A stretch of DNA of 6,317 bases from Chitinivibrionales bacterium (GTDB lineage: Bacteria > Fibrobacterota > Chitinivibrionia > Chitinivibrionales > FEN-1185), in assembly GCA_028718065.1 (NCBI GenBank), contig JAQUMP010000225.1, positions 1-6,317 on the forward strand, given 5' to 3'. The notes under the pieces were generated by a model that searched no databases, was not told the DNA's origin, and worked only from the letters and a program-made list of their open reading frames with translations. Below, piece by piece: positions 1 to 5,801 of this stretch (position 1 is its first letter; the number at the start of each line of letters is the position of its first letter). The translations under genes were made by a program, and so were the position numbers.

Positions 1-1
1 A

Positions 2-208
2 GGGACCCTGCGATCGTTGCATCAATTCGTTGACGAATCGGGCTGCACCATGGCGGTGCGCCTGTTTGCGGGAGGCCCCGAGATTACGGAATGCATCACG
101 CCGCACGGAAGAAAATTTACGTTAATTAATCTTCCCTATTTTCTTGCATCTAAAATCGGCGACCATGTCGCGTGGGCGCAATTTCTGGCATCCGATAAAA
201 AACGATAA
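2..208 (+). CDS. C-terminal end of a DUF4143-like AAA-family ATPase (5' partial)
   Basis: The frame is open from the window edge to a TAA at 206-208, so this is the 3' end of a gene that starts outside; a TTG at 17 could initiate but there is no reason to prefer it. The 68 visible residues read as a helix-rich start (TLRSLHQFVDES), then AVRLFAGGPEI, then GRKFTLINLPYFLASKI. This pattern (a 'slrqF' helix, 'AvRly.g' strand, 'Gk.f.LlNLPyfL..ki' ending) matches my memory of the C-termini of ATPases with an N-terminal AAA_14 domain and a C-terminal DUF4143 domain, often found as lone genes of uncertain role. The ATPase motifs would lie upstream and cannot be seen. It converges on the minus-strand propeller gene with a gap of only 9 bases. 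The family call rests on a short tail and is tentative. Confidence 0.5.
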   Translation, partial: GTLRSLHQFVDESGCTMAVRLFAGGPEITECITPHGRKFTLINLPYFLASKIGDHVAWAQFLASDKKR

Positions 209-222
209 TTTTCCTTTTTATC
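194..222. terminator. possible bidirectional terminator between convergent genes
   Basis: GATAAAAA (194-201) is complementary to TTTTTATC (215-222), giving an 8-bp, very AT-rich stem around a 13-base loop. It spans the stops of the plus-strand partial gene (206-208) and the minus-strand propeller gene (218-220). The stem has almost no G or C, so intrinsic termination would be weak; the location between convergent genes is the main support. Confidence 0.3.
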
Positions 223-1387
223 TGACCACCACGCATTTCTTCGTGCTTGTAAATTCCCCTGCCGTAAACTTAAACAGGTAAACCCCCGGCGCCAGGCCCG
301 CCGTTTCTATGGCCTGCCGATACCGGCCCGCCGCAAACACGCGCTCCCCTATCGTTATTACTTTCCGTGCGCGAAGGTCCGTCAGACTCATGAAAACAGC
401 GTTTGCATGCGGCAACCGGAATGCGATTTGGATCCGGCCGCCAGCCTGGTCGGGACCGTTCAGATCCATGCCGAAGGAAGACGGCGCGCCGGTGGCGCTT
501 GCAAGGCGCGCGACCGGGGTGGCAAGCATGTTTACAACCGCGATACCGCAGGGCATTGCCGCGGCGCTGTACAGGGTAGCCGTGTCGCTGCCGTCAAGCT
601 TTGCCGAGCGCACGGCCAGAGCGCCGGCTTCGGTCCAATAGAGCCGCCGGCCGACGTTGTCTATGGCAAGATATTGGGGGCGCGCAAGGTTGTTAAGAAT
701 GGCCGTTGCGCCCGATCCATCGAGCGCCGCGCGGCCGATGGCGTTGTTGTTCGCATCTGTCCAGTAAAGCTTCCCGCTATCGAGGTCGAGCGCCACGCCC
801 ACCGGACCGCCCAGGCCCGTCACGATGTTCTGGGGCAATGCCCCGGCCAAAGCAGGGGCCCGCGCGATTGCACCCGCGTCGAAATCCGCGAAGTACACCA
901 TTTGCGCTTTTTGATCGATAGCAATCCCGTTGGGCGAATGAGCGCTTGCGGAACCGAAAGAAATGAGCGCTTCCGCCGAAGATCCGTCGGTATTCGCGCG
1001 AAAAATCGCCGGGCCGGAAGCTAAATTCGTACCGGTCCAGTATAATTTATGGGCCGACTGGTCCAGGGCAATGCCGCGCAAGCACGATTGCAAAGAAACG
1101 GTAATAGCGGTATCGCCGAGGTCTCCGTTTGCAGATCGGACATGCGCATTAAGAAAGGAAAGCTCCGTCCAGAAAACGCCGTTACCGGCGCTATCGGCGG
1201 CGATGGCCTGCGGCAGCGACCCGGCCGGAAGCGGAAGCGTTTTCCGGGCCAAACCGGCGCCGTCGGCGCGAAGCAGACGCGGCCCGGCAAAATCCGATTC
1301 CATCCAGTACACCGTAGCGCCCGTACTTTGGTAAAAAGCGCCCGCTGCAAAGAGCAGTACAAGCGCCACAAACGTTTTTTTTCCCAT
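218..1387 (-). CDS. exported six-bladed YWTD beta-propeller protein with C-terminal sorting-like domain
   Basis: 389 residues. The open frame reaches a GTG at 1405, but AAAGGAG at 1394-1400 sits 6 bases before the ATG at 1387, so I take that start. Residues 1-24 are a signal peptide: KK, a hydrophobic run FVALVLLFAAGAF, likely cleavage after TGA at 24. The mature part carries six YWTD-type strands at residues 26-29 (VYWM), 71-74 (VFWT), 115-118 (LYWT), 164-167 (VYFA), 207-210 (LYWT) and 249-252 (LYWT), 42-49 apart, alternating with six P-x-G-I-A-x-D-type motifs at about 59, 103, 152, 195, 237 and 279. The first motif has the strand only and the last lacks it, as expected if the ring is closed by the two ends. 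This is the LDL-receptor class B fold, usually a protein-binding platform. Residues ~303-389 form a separate beta-rich domain ending LAPGVYLFKFTAG...KKCVVVR, like Por-secretion or FlgD-like C-terminal domains. Probably surface-exposed or secreted; ligand unknown. It lies 53 bases downstream of the collar-like gene and is likely co-transcribed with it. Confidence 0.85.
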   Translation of the reverse strand: MGKKTFVALVLLFAAGAFYQSTGATVYWMESDFAGPRLLRADGAGLARKTLPLPAGSLPQAIAADSAGNGVFWTELSFLNAHVRSANGDLGDTAITVSLQSCLRGIALDQSAHKLYWTGTNLASGPAIFRANTDGSSAEALISFGSASAHSPNGIAIDQKAQMVYFADFDAGAIARAPALAGALPQNIVTGLGGPVGVALDLDSGKLYWTDANNNAIGRAALDGSGATAILNNLARPQYLAIDNVGRRLYWTEAGALAVRSAKLDGSDTATLYSAAAMPCGIAVVNMLATPVARLASATGAPSSFGMDLNGPDQAGGRIQIAFRLPHANAVFMSLTDLRARKVITIGERVFAAGRYRQAIETAGLAPGVYLFKFTAGEFTSTKKCVVVR

Positions 1388-1393
1388 CACCAA

Positions 1394-1400
1394 CTCCTTT
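1394..1400 (-). promoter_or_regulatory. ribosome binding site of the propeller gene
   Basis: The minus strand reads AAAGGAG then TTGGTG then ATG. The 6-base spacing points to the ATG at 1387 and rules against the upstream in-frame GTG at 1405, which would place this site inside the coding region. Confidence 0.8.
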
Positions 1401-1440
1401 GTCACTCGCTACCTGCAATCGGGCGTGCGGTTTGGGCCCC

Positions 1441-2056
1441 TCAATTCCGGGAGGGATAAATTCCCGTGAGCGCGATAATGTAATTAACACTGGTATAAGG
1501 CGGCATATTGGGATGGGCCTGGCCGCTTCCGGCCGTGCCCACTACCACCGCGCCCGTGGCCAGCGTGGCATTGGCCGTTTTGCCATAGGACGGCGTGGCC
1601 GAAGCATTGCGCGAAGGCAATGCGCGCTGTGGACTGTCCGTGGTGGCCACGGTGGAATCCACGCTAACGACCGCGCTGTGCGTATGGGCAGGCATCTGCG
1701 CCGCCGTTAGGGTCACGGCCTCCTGGCCGCCCATTTCGCCCAGAGTCCTGGAAGTCAAGTTTACGCCCGCACCTGCGTCTAAAGGAAACCGGCCGCGCAG
1801 GTCGGGCAGGGCGAAGGTGCTGGTGCCGTTACCGCCGTAGGTTGTGCCCAGAAGCGAAAAAAGCGCCGTGTTCTGGGATAAGAGTGCCGTCGCAGAAGGC
1901 CCATCCGGTCGGCGCGAAATTTCCCGCGAAAATTTTAATTTCGCCGAGGAAATTATTCTGGGCATTTACGTATAATGCGCAAGCAAACAATGCAATCGTG
2001 CCGGCAGGAACCAGCTTTTGCAGCAAAGCCCGTATGCTCTCGAAAGTCGCTGCCAT
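1441..2056 (-). pseudogene. exported phage-tail-collar-like (Mdp-type) protein, frameshifted
   Basis: Two overlapping minus-strand frames together make one collar-domain protein of about 205 residues. The first frame starts at ATG 2056: MAATFESIRALLQKL, then a hydrophobic stretch PAGTIALFACALYVNAQ (signal peptide, probable cleavage after NAQ near residue 33), then NNFLGEIKIFAGNFAPTGWA and FCDGT, the usual opening of the collar domain. It then runs out of register and stops after about 75 codons (1829-1831). The second frame takes over at about 1884 with LLSQNTALFSLLGTTYGGNG, followed by FALPDLRGRF, GGQEAVTLTAAQMPAHTH and the terminal NMPPYTSVNYIIALTGIYPSRN, all family hallmarks. Family members usually have about five residues such as LLPIS between CDGT and QNTALF; here several bases appear lost, a net change of -2 (or +1). 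Members without a signal peptide are common; here one is present, so export is expected. The rest of the gene is intact, so the lesion is recent or a sequence error. No other phage genes are nearby. Confidence 0.8.
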
Positions 2057-2060
2057 AAAA

Positions 2061-2068
2061 TCTCCCTT
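2061..2068 (-). promoter_or_regulatory. ribosome binding site of the collar-like gene
   Basis: The minus strand reads AAGGGAGA, then TTTT, then the ATG at 2056. It decides the start of the collar-like gene against longer in-frame starts up to 2185, one of which (MKNGIGF) lacks a comparable site. Confidence 0.65.
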
Positions 2069-2140
2069 CGCTGGTAAAAAAAATCGTCTTGACCCCTTGC
2101 AGTTAATCAGAGCAAAGCCTATGCCATTTTTCATAGGATT

Positions 2141-2171
2141 ATCATAGCTGGGTAGGCGCAAAGCCAGACAA
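2141..2171 (-). promoter_or_regulatory. weak candidate sigma-70 promoter for the minus-strand pair
   Basis: On the minus strand, TTGTCT (2166-2171; 4 of 6 to consensus) precedes TATGAT (2141-2146; 5 of 6) by 19 bases, longer than the optimal 17. It would give a leader of roughly 80 bases before the ATG at 2056. The -10 box overlaps a direct repeat of TCATAG (plus strand, 2131-2136 and 2142-2147). Confidence 0.22.
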
Positions 2172-2288
2172 TAAGATATTCGCAAAACCGGGAATAAAAT
2201 TCTTATTTTTGGAACCGGGCAACAATGTCATTAAATGTATTTTTAGAGAACCGGTAATTATTATTGGAAGACGAGGCGAAACTTTACT

Positions 2289-3461
2289 ATGGCGGTAAAC
2301 GTTCGGGATTTTTTCCATAAACACGGCGCAATATATTTACAATACACAATACTTTGCGCCGTGTTTTTTATAAATTCTCTTTTCATTATTAAATACGTCA
2401 GCCGCACCAGGGTTCCGCCGACCGTTTTTATAGCCGCCTATTTTCTCGTTGTCATCGGCATCCTTTACCTTTACCCCAAAATCTTCAGGCGTTTTGTCCG
2501 ATTTGAAACGGCGCTATTCTGGGCAACAACCTTTCTATGCGCCGCGCTCTTTTTCGTGCTGATCCACTCCATTAAAATGCTTGACGTTCAGGTAGACCGG
2601 GTGACGGCGATCACCTATTGGAACGAATACCTCTTTAAAGGGGTTTTTCCCTACCTCAGCCGCACCCAGTTCGACCAGGGCCCGTCCGGCCTGCCGGGGC
2701 TCTTTTTAATTGCCATGCCGTTCCAGCTCGCGGGTGATGCCGGCTATTTGCAGGTCGCGACTTTTCTTCTTTTTGCGTTCGTGGTGCGGAGCGCCGGTAA
2801 GGGGGTCCGGTCGCACCAGATTTTGCTGCTCCTGCTTTCTTCGGCCAGTTTTTTATACGAGGTCGCCGCCAAAAGCGAACTATTCAGCAATATGGTCTTT
2901 ATCGTCGGCGTCATTGCTTTTGCGGAACATATCAAACATGCCAAGACAAACGCAAAAATTATTATGCTTGCCTGCTTAACGGGCCTCGCCTGCTGCACCC
3001 GGGGCATCGTTGCCGTTCCCGTGCTGCTCTACTTCCTGCGCTACTTTACAATAAAAGAAATGAAAACGGCAATTTTGTTTTACGCCGTTTCACTGGGAAT
3101 TTTTTGTTTGCTTATCGTCCCGTTTCTTTTCTGGGACTTTGGGGCTTTTATGGAAAACTCGCCGCTGGCATTTCAGACCAACAAAACCAGCCCTTTTTTT
3201 TCGGGCGGCATGCTCCTTCTGGCCTTGATAATAGGATTAAGAAAACCCACCTATCGCAAGACTTTGATGATAGCGGGCTTTGCGCTTTTTGTGCTTATGC
3301 TGTTCACCTTTATCTCTCTCATTCATGCGCACGGCCTCACTCAGGCGTTTTATGGGTCAAAAATGGACATCTCTTATTTTACGATTTCGCTGCCCTTTTT
3401 GCTTTTAGGGTTCGGCGTAATAAAAAACAGCTCAAAATCGTCGGATTTGCCGCCTCCCTAA
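2289..3461 (+). CDS. polytopic membrane protein, putative GT-C-type glycosyltransferase
   Basis: 390 residues with about 11-12 hydrophobic segments, near residues 17-37, 43-63, 75-95, 134-149, 153-168, 176-190, 199-213, 222-250, 259-282, 305-317, 326-346 and 361-378. After the third segment a polar extra-membrane loop (about 98-133) carries D99, D103 and R104, then a stretch reading YLFKGVFPYL...FDQGPSGLPG. Acidic residues early in the first large periplasmic loop, followed by 'G.FPY' and a P/G-rich stretch before 'LPG', recall GT-C-fold transferases (GT39/GT87/DUF2029-like) that use polyprenyl-linked sugars. The resemblance is topological and motif-level only; a membrane protein of other function is possible. 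ATG 2289 is preceded by GAGGC at a long spacing of about 10 bases. It stands alone: 187 bases separate it from the next gene. No sugar-metabolism genes are nearby to support the role. It is visibly AT-richer than the propeller gene. Confidence 0.55.
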   Translation: MAVNVRDFFHKHGAIYLQYTILCAVFFINSLFIIKYVSRTRVPPTVFIAAYFLVVIGILYLYPKIFRRFVRFETALFWATTFLCAALFFVLIHSIKMLDVQVDRVTAITYWNEYLFKGVFPYLSRTQFDQGPSGLPGLFLIAMPFQLAGDAGYLQVATFLLFAFVVRSAGKGVRSHQILLLLLSSASFLYEVAAKSELFSNMVFIVGVIAFAEHIKHAKTNAKIIMLACLTGLACCTRGIVAVPVLLYFLRYFTIKEMKTAILFYAVSLGIFCLLIVPFLFWDFGAFMENSPLAFQTNKTSPFFSGGMLLLALIIGLRKPTYRKTLMIAGFALFVLMLFTFISLIHAHGLTQAFYGSKMDISYFTISLPFLLLGFGVIKNSSKSSDLPPP

Positions 3462-3477
3462 GCGACCAAATCGTTCA

Positions 3478-3507
3478 TAGAGATAAACGCGAAAAATCGC
3501 GTCTCTA
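3478..3507. repeat. palindromic repeat-like element (TAGAGA..CGCGA / TCGCGTCTCTA)
   Basis: The left arm is TAGAGA (3478-3483) plus CGCGA (3488-3492), interrupted by TAAA. The right arm TCGCGTCTCTA (3497-3507) is the exact reverse complement of the left arm without TAAA, and the loop is AAAA. The element lies 16 bases after the stop of the membrane-protein gene. There is no following T-tract, so it is a poor intrinsic terminator, though it could still stabilise the 3' end of that transcript. Short palindromes of this kind (TAGAGACGCG...) are dispersed in many bacterial genomes; I infer that it is one such element. Only one copy is in the window. Confidence 0.5.
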
Positions 3508-3521
3508 CCCTAAGAAACCTC

Positions 3522-3550
3522 TTGATTCAAAATCACCGGGATAGTACCAT
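3522..3550 (+). promoter_or_regulatory. candidate sigma-70 promoter for the receiver/HD-GYP pair
   Basis: TTGATT (3522-3527; 4 of 6) and TACCAT (3545-3550; 4 of 6) are separated by the ideal 17 bases. Transcription would start near 3557 and give a leader of about 90 bases. ACCAT-T-ATGGT (3546-3556) and GGTTAATTAACC (3554-3565) are palindromes overlapping the -10 box and start point, a position suited to an operator. Confidence 0.3.
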
Positions 3551-3553
3551 TAT

Positions 3554-3565
3554 GGTTAATTAACC
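3554..3565. promoter_or_regulatory. perfect 12-base palindrome, possible operator
   Basis: GGTTAATTAACC is a perfect palindrome and overlaps the one-base-spaced palindrome ACCATTATGGT (3546-3556). Both lie at the candidate start point of the receiver/HD-GYP transcript. A regulator-binding role is inference from position only; 12-base palindromes also occur by chance. Confidence 0.25.
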
Positions 3566-3645
3566 GCACGACCAGTTGCATCGTCCATCGATCGAATATC
3601 AGCGTCGGCGCATCCGAATTGCCGGCAAAATCCGACTGTCCGCCT

Positions 3646-4014
3646 ATGATGAAAAAAATCTTAATCGTCGACGACAGCAGAGACATCCGTGACTTGGTCC
3701 GGGTAACGCTGGGAAGCGACCAGTATGAAGTTCTGGAGGCCGCGGACGGCAATCAGGCCCTGGCGCTCGCCGCCAAAGCGCGCCCCGATCTTATCATCAT
3801 GGATATCGTCATGCCCGGATCCATAGACGGTTTTGAGGCGGCCCACTTAATAAAAAACAATCCCGCGACCAAGGCGACCCCGATCATTTTTTTGACCGGC
3901 ACGGGAAAAGGCGCCACCAGAGGCAAAAAGCCGGTCGAGGCGGCCGAGTATTTTACCAAGCCCTTCAGCCCCTTGCAGCTTCTTGACAAAGTCGAGGAAA
4001 TCCTGGAAAGCTGA
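3646..4014 (+). CDS. stand-alone response regulator receiver (CheY-like)
   Basis: 122 residues, a single receiver domain with nothing after it. The first strand KKILIVDD gives the acidic pair D9/D10; the phospho-acceptor is D53 in IIMDIVMPG; T84 (IIFLTGT) and K105 (EYFTKPF) complete the active site, so phosphorylation by a histidine kinase should work. The domain ends with LQLLDKVEEILES, the final helix. The frame extends to a TTG at 3619, but the ATG pair at 3646/3649 directly precedes the first strand and is the likelier start; no Shine-Dalgarno is evident for any of them. The HD-GYP gene begins 20 bases downstream on the same strand, so this receiver most likely controls that enzyme as a separate subunit, as the fused receiver does in RpfG-type proteins. 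No partner kinase is in the window. Pairing with HD-GYP is inference from position. Confidence 0.9.
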   Translation: MMKKILIVDDSRDIRDLVRVTLGSDQYEVLEAADGNQALALAAKARPDLIIMDIVMPGSIDGFEAAHLIKNNPATKATPIIFLTGTGKGATRGKKPVEAAEYFTKPFSPLQLLDKVEEILES

Positions 4015-4034
4015 GCGGCGCTCCCCTATTCCCT

Positions 4035-4922
4035 ATGCATTTCCTTAAACCCCGACGAACCCGCCAACTCGAAAGCGCCCTGAGCGCATCCCAGATCCAG
4101 TCGCGCATGTACGCGCAGGACCTGGCCAAGGTGTACCGGGTGGCCAAGAGCAAAAACAAGGAGGCCGCGGACAAACACGCTCAGCTTGTGCACTACGCCG
4201 CCGACCTGCGGCAGTCCATTTCGGACATGAAAAAAGTTTACCTTAAGTTGCAGGAATCCTATTACGATACCATCCACAAGCTGGTGCTGGCGGCCGAATA
4301 CAAGGATAAGGAAACCGGGCGCCATATTACCCGTATGTGCAGTTATTGCGTCGTGCTCGCGGAAAAGCTGGGGTTGACGAAAAAAGAGGTCCAGAATATT
4401 TTTTATGCCGCGCCCATGCACGATGTGGGCAAAATAGGCATTCCCGATACCATCATCATGAAACCCATGCGCCTGACGACTGAGGAAATGGAAATCATGA
4501 AACGGCACACCATCATCGGATCGAATATTCTGGCCAATTCCAAGGCCGAAATATTGGTCCTGGCGCAAAAGATCGCGCTGTGGCACCACGAAAAATGGGA
4601 CGGCAGCGGCTATCCGCACGGCCTGACCCACCAGAGCATTCCGCTGATGTGCCGGATCGTCGCGCTGGCCGACGCCTTCGACGCGCTCACCTCCAAACGG
4701 CCCTATAAAAACTCCTGGCCCATCGACGTGGCCTGCGATATCATTAAAAAAGAGAGCGGCAAAAGTTTTGACCCCGATATAACCGCGGTGTTTTTCCGGC
4801 ACCTTGACGATCTGCTAAAAATCAAGGCCGATGTGGAATCGGTGGAGAGCGACGGCAACGCGATTGTCCCCGATCTTTTTAATCCGCCGGAAATATTGCT
4901 TAAACCAAAAAGAAAGAATTAA
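4035..4922 (+). CDS. HD-GYP domain cyclic-di-GMP phosphodiesterase-type protein
   Basis: 295 residues, cytoplasmic, with no membrane segment. Residues ~10-80 are charged, helical and probably coiled coil. The HD-GYP domain follows from about 78 with its whole metal and catalytic set: E88 and H97 in EYKDKETGRHITR, H129-D130 in HDVGKIGIPD, H158, H184-H185 in WHHEKWDGSGYPHG (GYP at 192-194), and D213 in VALADAFDALTSKRPYK. In the family these residues bind two or three metal ions and hydrolyse cyclic di-GMP (some members cyclic GMP-AMP), so this copy should be active. A tail of about 40 residues after the domain (SVESDGNAIVPDLFNPPEILL) has no known match to me. The gene starts 20 bases after the receiver gene and lacks a clear Shine-Dalgarno; a second ATG at 4107 (residue 25) is possible. 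In most relatives receiver, coiled coil and HD-GYP form one chain; here the coiled coil may be the docking site for the separate receiver. Confidence 0.92.
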   Translation: MHFLKPRRTRQLESALSASQIQSRMYAQDLAKVYRVAKSKNKEAADKHAQLVHYAADLRQSISDMKKVYLKLQESYYDTIHKLVLAAEYKDKETGRHITRMCSYCVVLAEKLGLTKKEVQNIFYAAPMHDVGKIGIPDTIIMKPMRLTTEEMEIMKRHTIIGSNILANSKAEILVLAQKIALWHHEKWDGSGYPHGLTHQSIPLMCRIVALADAFDALTSKRPYKNSWPIDVACDIIKKESGKSFDPDITAVFFRHLDDLLKIKADVESVESDGNAIVPDLFNPPEILLKPKRKN

Positions 4923-4943
4923 TACCTCTAAATCTCCTTTTTG
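4906..4943. terminator. possible bidirectional terminator between convergent genes
   Basis: CAAAAAG (4906-4912) pairs with CTTTTTG (4937-4943) across a 24-base loop that includes both stop codons of the HD-GYP gene (4920-4922) and the permease gene (4928-4930). The stem is short and AT-rich, so this is a weak candidate supported mainly by its place between two converging genes 5 bases apart. Confidence 0.22.
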
Positions 4944-5737
4944 TTAAAGCCCAGAATCAACAACGCGGACAACAGGCAGATATACAAAAGCACATTCAGC
5001 GCGGGATGCACGGGCCCCAGGTTGGTAAATTCGCTTTTGCTGATGAGCGTGCCGCAATAGGATTGCAGCATGAATATTTTAGGATAGATTATTCTCCAGA
5101 ACGCCGGGTTTGCGGCGCCGGCCGACGGCATCATGGACTGCACCGCGGTATTATTCATAAGTAAATAACCGCCCTCGGAAACAAGCCCCACGATAACGAT
5201 CCCAAGCGTCGCCAGCGCGCTGATAAAATCCGGCAGGTAAAGCGTAAGCAAAAATACGCAAACGATAATAAACAAAATATTTATAGAGCTCACCAGCGAA
5301 GCCAAAAGATAGCCGGGAATAACGCCGCCGGTTTTGGCCCAGGTAATGCAAAAAATCGTGGTATGCAGCACGAACATAAACCCCGCCGACAAAATCCAAA
5401 CGCCAAGCACCCGGCCCAGAGCGTACTGCCAACGCACCACGGGGCGGGACAAAAAGAGCACCGTGCTGCCGTCCGCAAGGTCGCGGCCGAAAATTTTCAT
5501 GGAGAGCATGGCCACCATAAGAAACATACCGATGCAGATTACCTGAAAAGCAATGCGCGAGGCCTGCCACGCCACCGTTAAATTGTCGAGCTGGCGGCCG
5601 TTTACATTGTAGCTGCCGCCGTAACAGGAGCGGATCGTGAGCACGAGCAGCACGGAAATGCCTAAAAGAACCAGAAAACTTTTCTGGCGGAGCTGGTCGG
5701 CGATGGTGTAGAGAATAATTTTAAGAAGGTTGTTCAT
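4928..5737 (-). CDS. ABC-2-type transporter permease
   Basis: 269 residues with six predicted membrane segments near 20-36, 62-80, 108-131, 144-168, 171-195 and 247-263. The N-terminal TIADQLRQKSFLVLLGISVLL and, after segment 2, KIFGRDLADGSTVLFLSRPV plus VRWQYALGRVLGVW are typical of the permeases of NosY/GldF/YhaP-like exporters ('e...Gt...LlsrPv.R....lgK.lg'). A large loop (about 196-245) separates the last two segments. It would form the membrane channel, as a dimer, for the ATPase encoded just upstream. The frame extends to 5803, but that addition (MLLRCLPGCCGVVRF...) runs towards the palindromic element and looks non-coding; the ATG at 5737 opens the conserved N-terminus, although with no good ribosome binding site. 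Substrate unknown: nothing nearby identifies it. Confidence 0.85.
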   Translation of the reverse strand: MNNLLKIILYTIADQLRQKSFLVLLGISVLLVLTIRSCYGGSYNVNGRQLDNLTVAWQASRIAFQVICIGMFLMVAMLSMKIFGRDLADGSTVLFLSRPVVRWQYALGRVLGVWILSAGFMFVLHTTIFCITWAKTGGVIPGYLLASLVSSINILFIIVCVFLLTLYLPDFISALATLGIVIVGLVSEGGYLLMNNTAVQSMMPSAGAANPAFWRIIYPKIFMLQSYCGTLISKSEFTNLGPVHPALNVLLYICLLSALLILGFNKKEI

Positions 5738-5801
5738 AGGAATTTTAAATTTATAGCAAAAACGAACTACCCCGCAGCAACCTGGGAGGCATCTTAACAG
5801 C

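Larger units (their letters stand above)
2057..2288. other. AT-rich divergent intergenic region
   Basis: This 232-base region separates the divergent collar-like gene and the membrane-protein gene and must hold promoters for both directions. I can point only to the weak minus-strand candidate above. No plus-strand promoter is convincing, and I see no RNA gene, riboswitch or small coding frame with a good ribosome binding site. Confidence 0.6.

Noticed and set aside
407..1024. Long plus-strand open frames opposite the propeller gene
   Set aside because: Arginine-rich, low-complexity translations without motifs; they are antisense shadows of a GC-rich gene with a convincing minus-strand product.
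1868..1890. Programmed ribosomal frameshift in the collar-like gene
   Set aside because: A +1 shift would be needed near ACT CTT ATC CCA; there is no stop codon at the shift site, no slippery run and no stimulating Shine-Dalgarno or hairpin. The missing residues relative to the family favour a deletion.
1441..2185. Prophage or phage-tail locus indicated by the collar domain
   Set aside because: No other phage structural, replication or integration genes are present, and the protein carries a signal peptide, which tail proteins do not need. Exported bacterial collar-domain proteins fit better.
2209..2237. TTGGAA-N17-TAAATG as promoter of the membrane-protein gene
   Set aside because: The -10 hexamer matches consensus at only 3 of 6 positions in an AT-rich background where such matches are common.
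3104..3544. 146-codon plus-strand frame overlapping the membrane-protein gene
   Set aside because: It lies mostly inside the polytopic protein in another frame, has no ribosome binding site and ends in the palindromic element.
4026..4802. 258-codon minus-strand frame opposite the HD-GYP gene
   Set aside because: Histidine- and glycine-rich translation with no recognisable domain, lying wholly antisense to a gene with a complete catalytic motif set.
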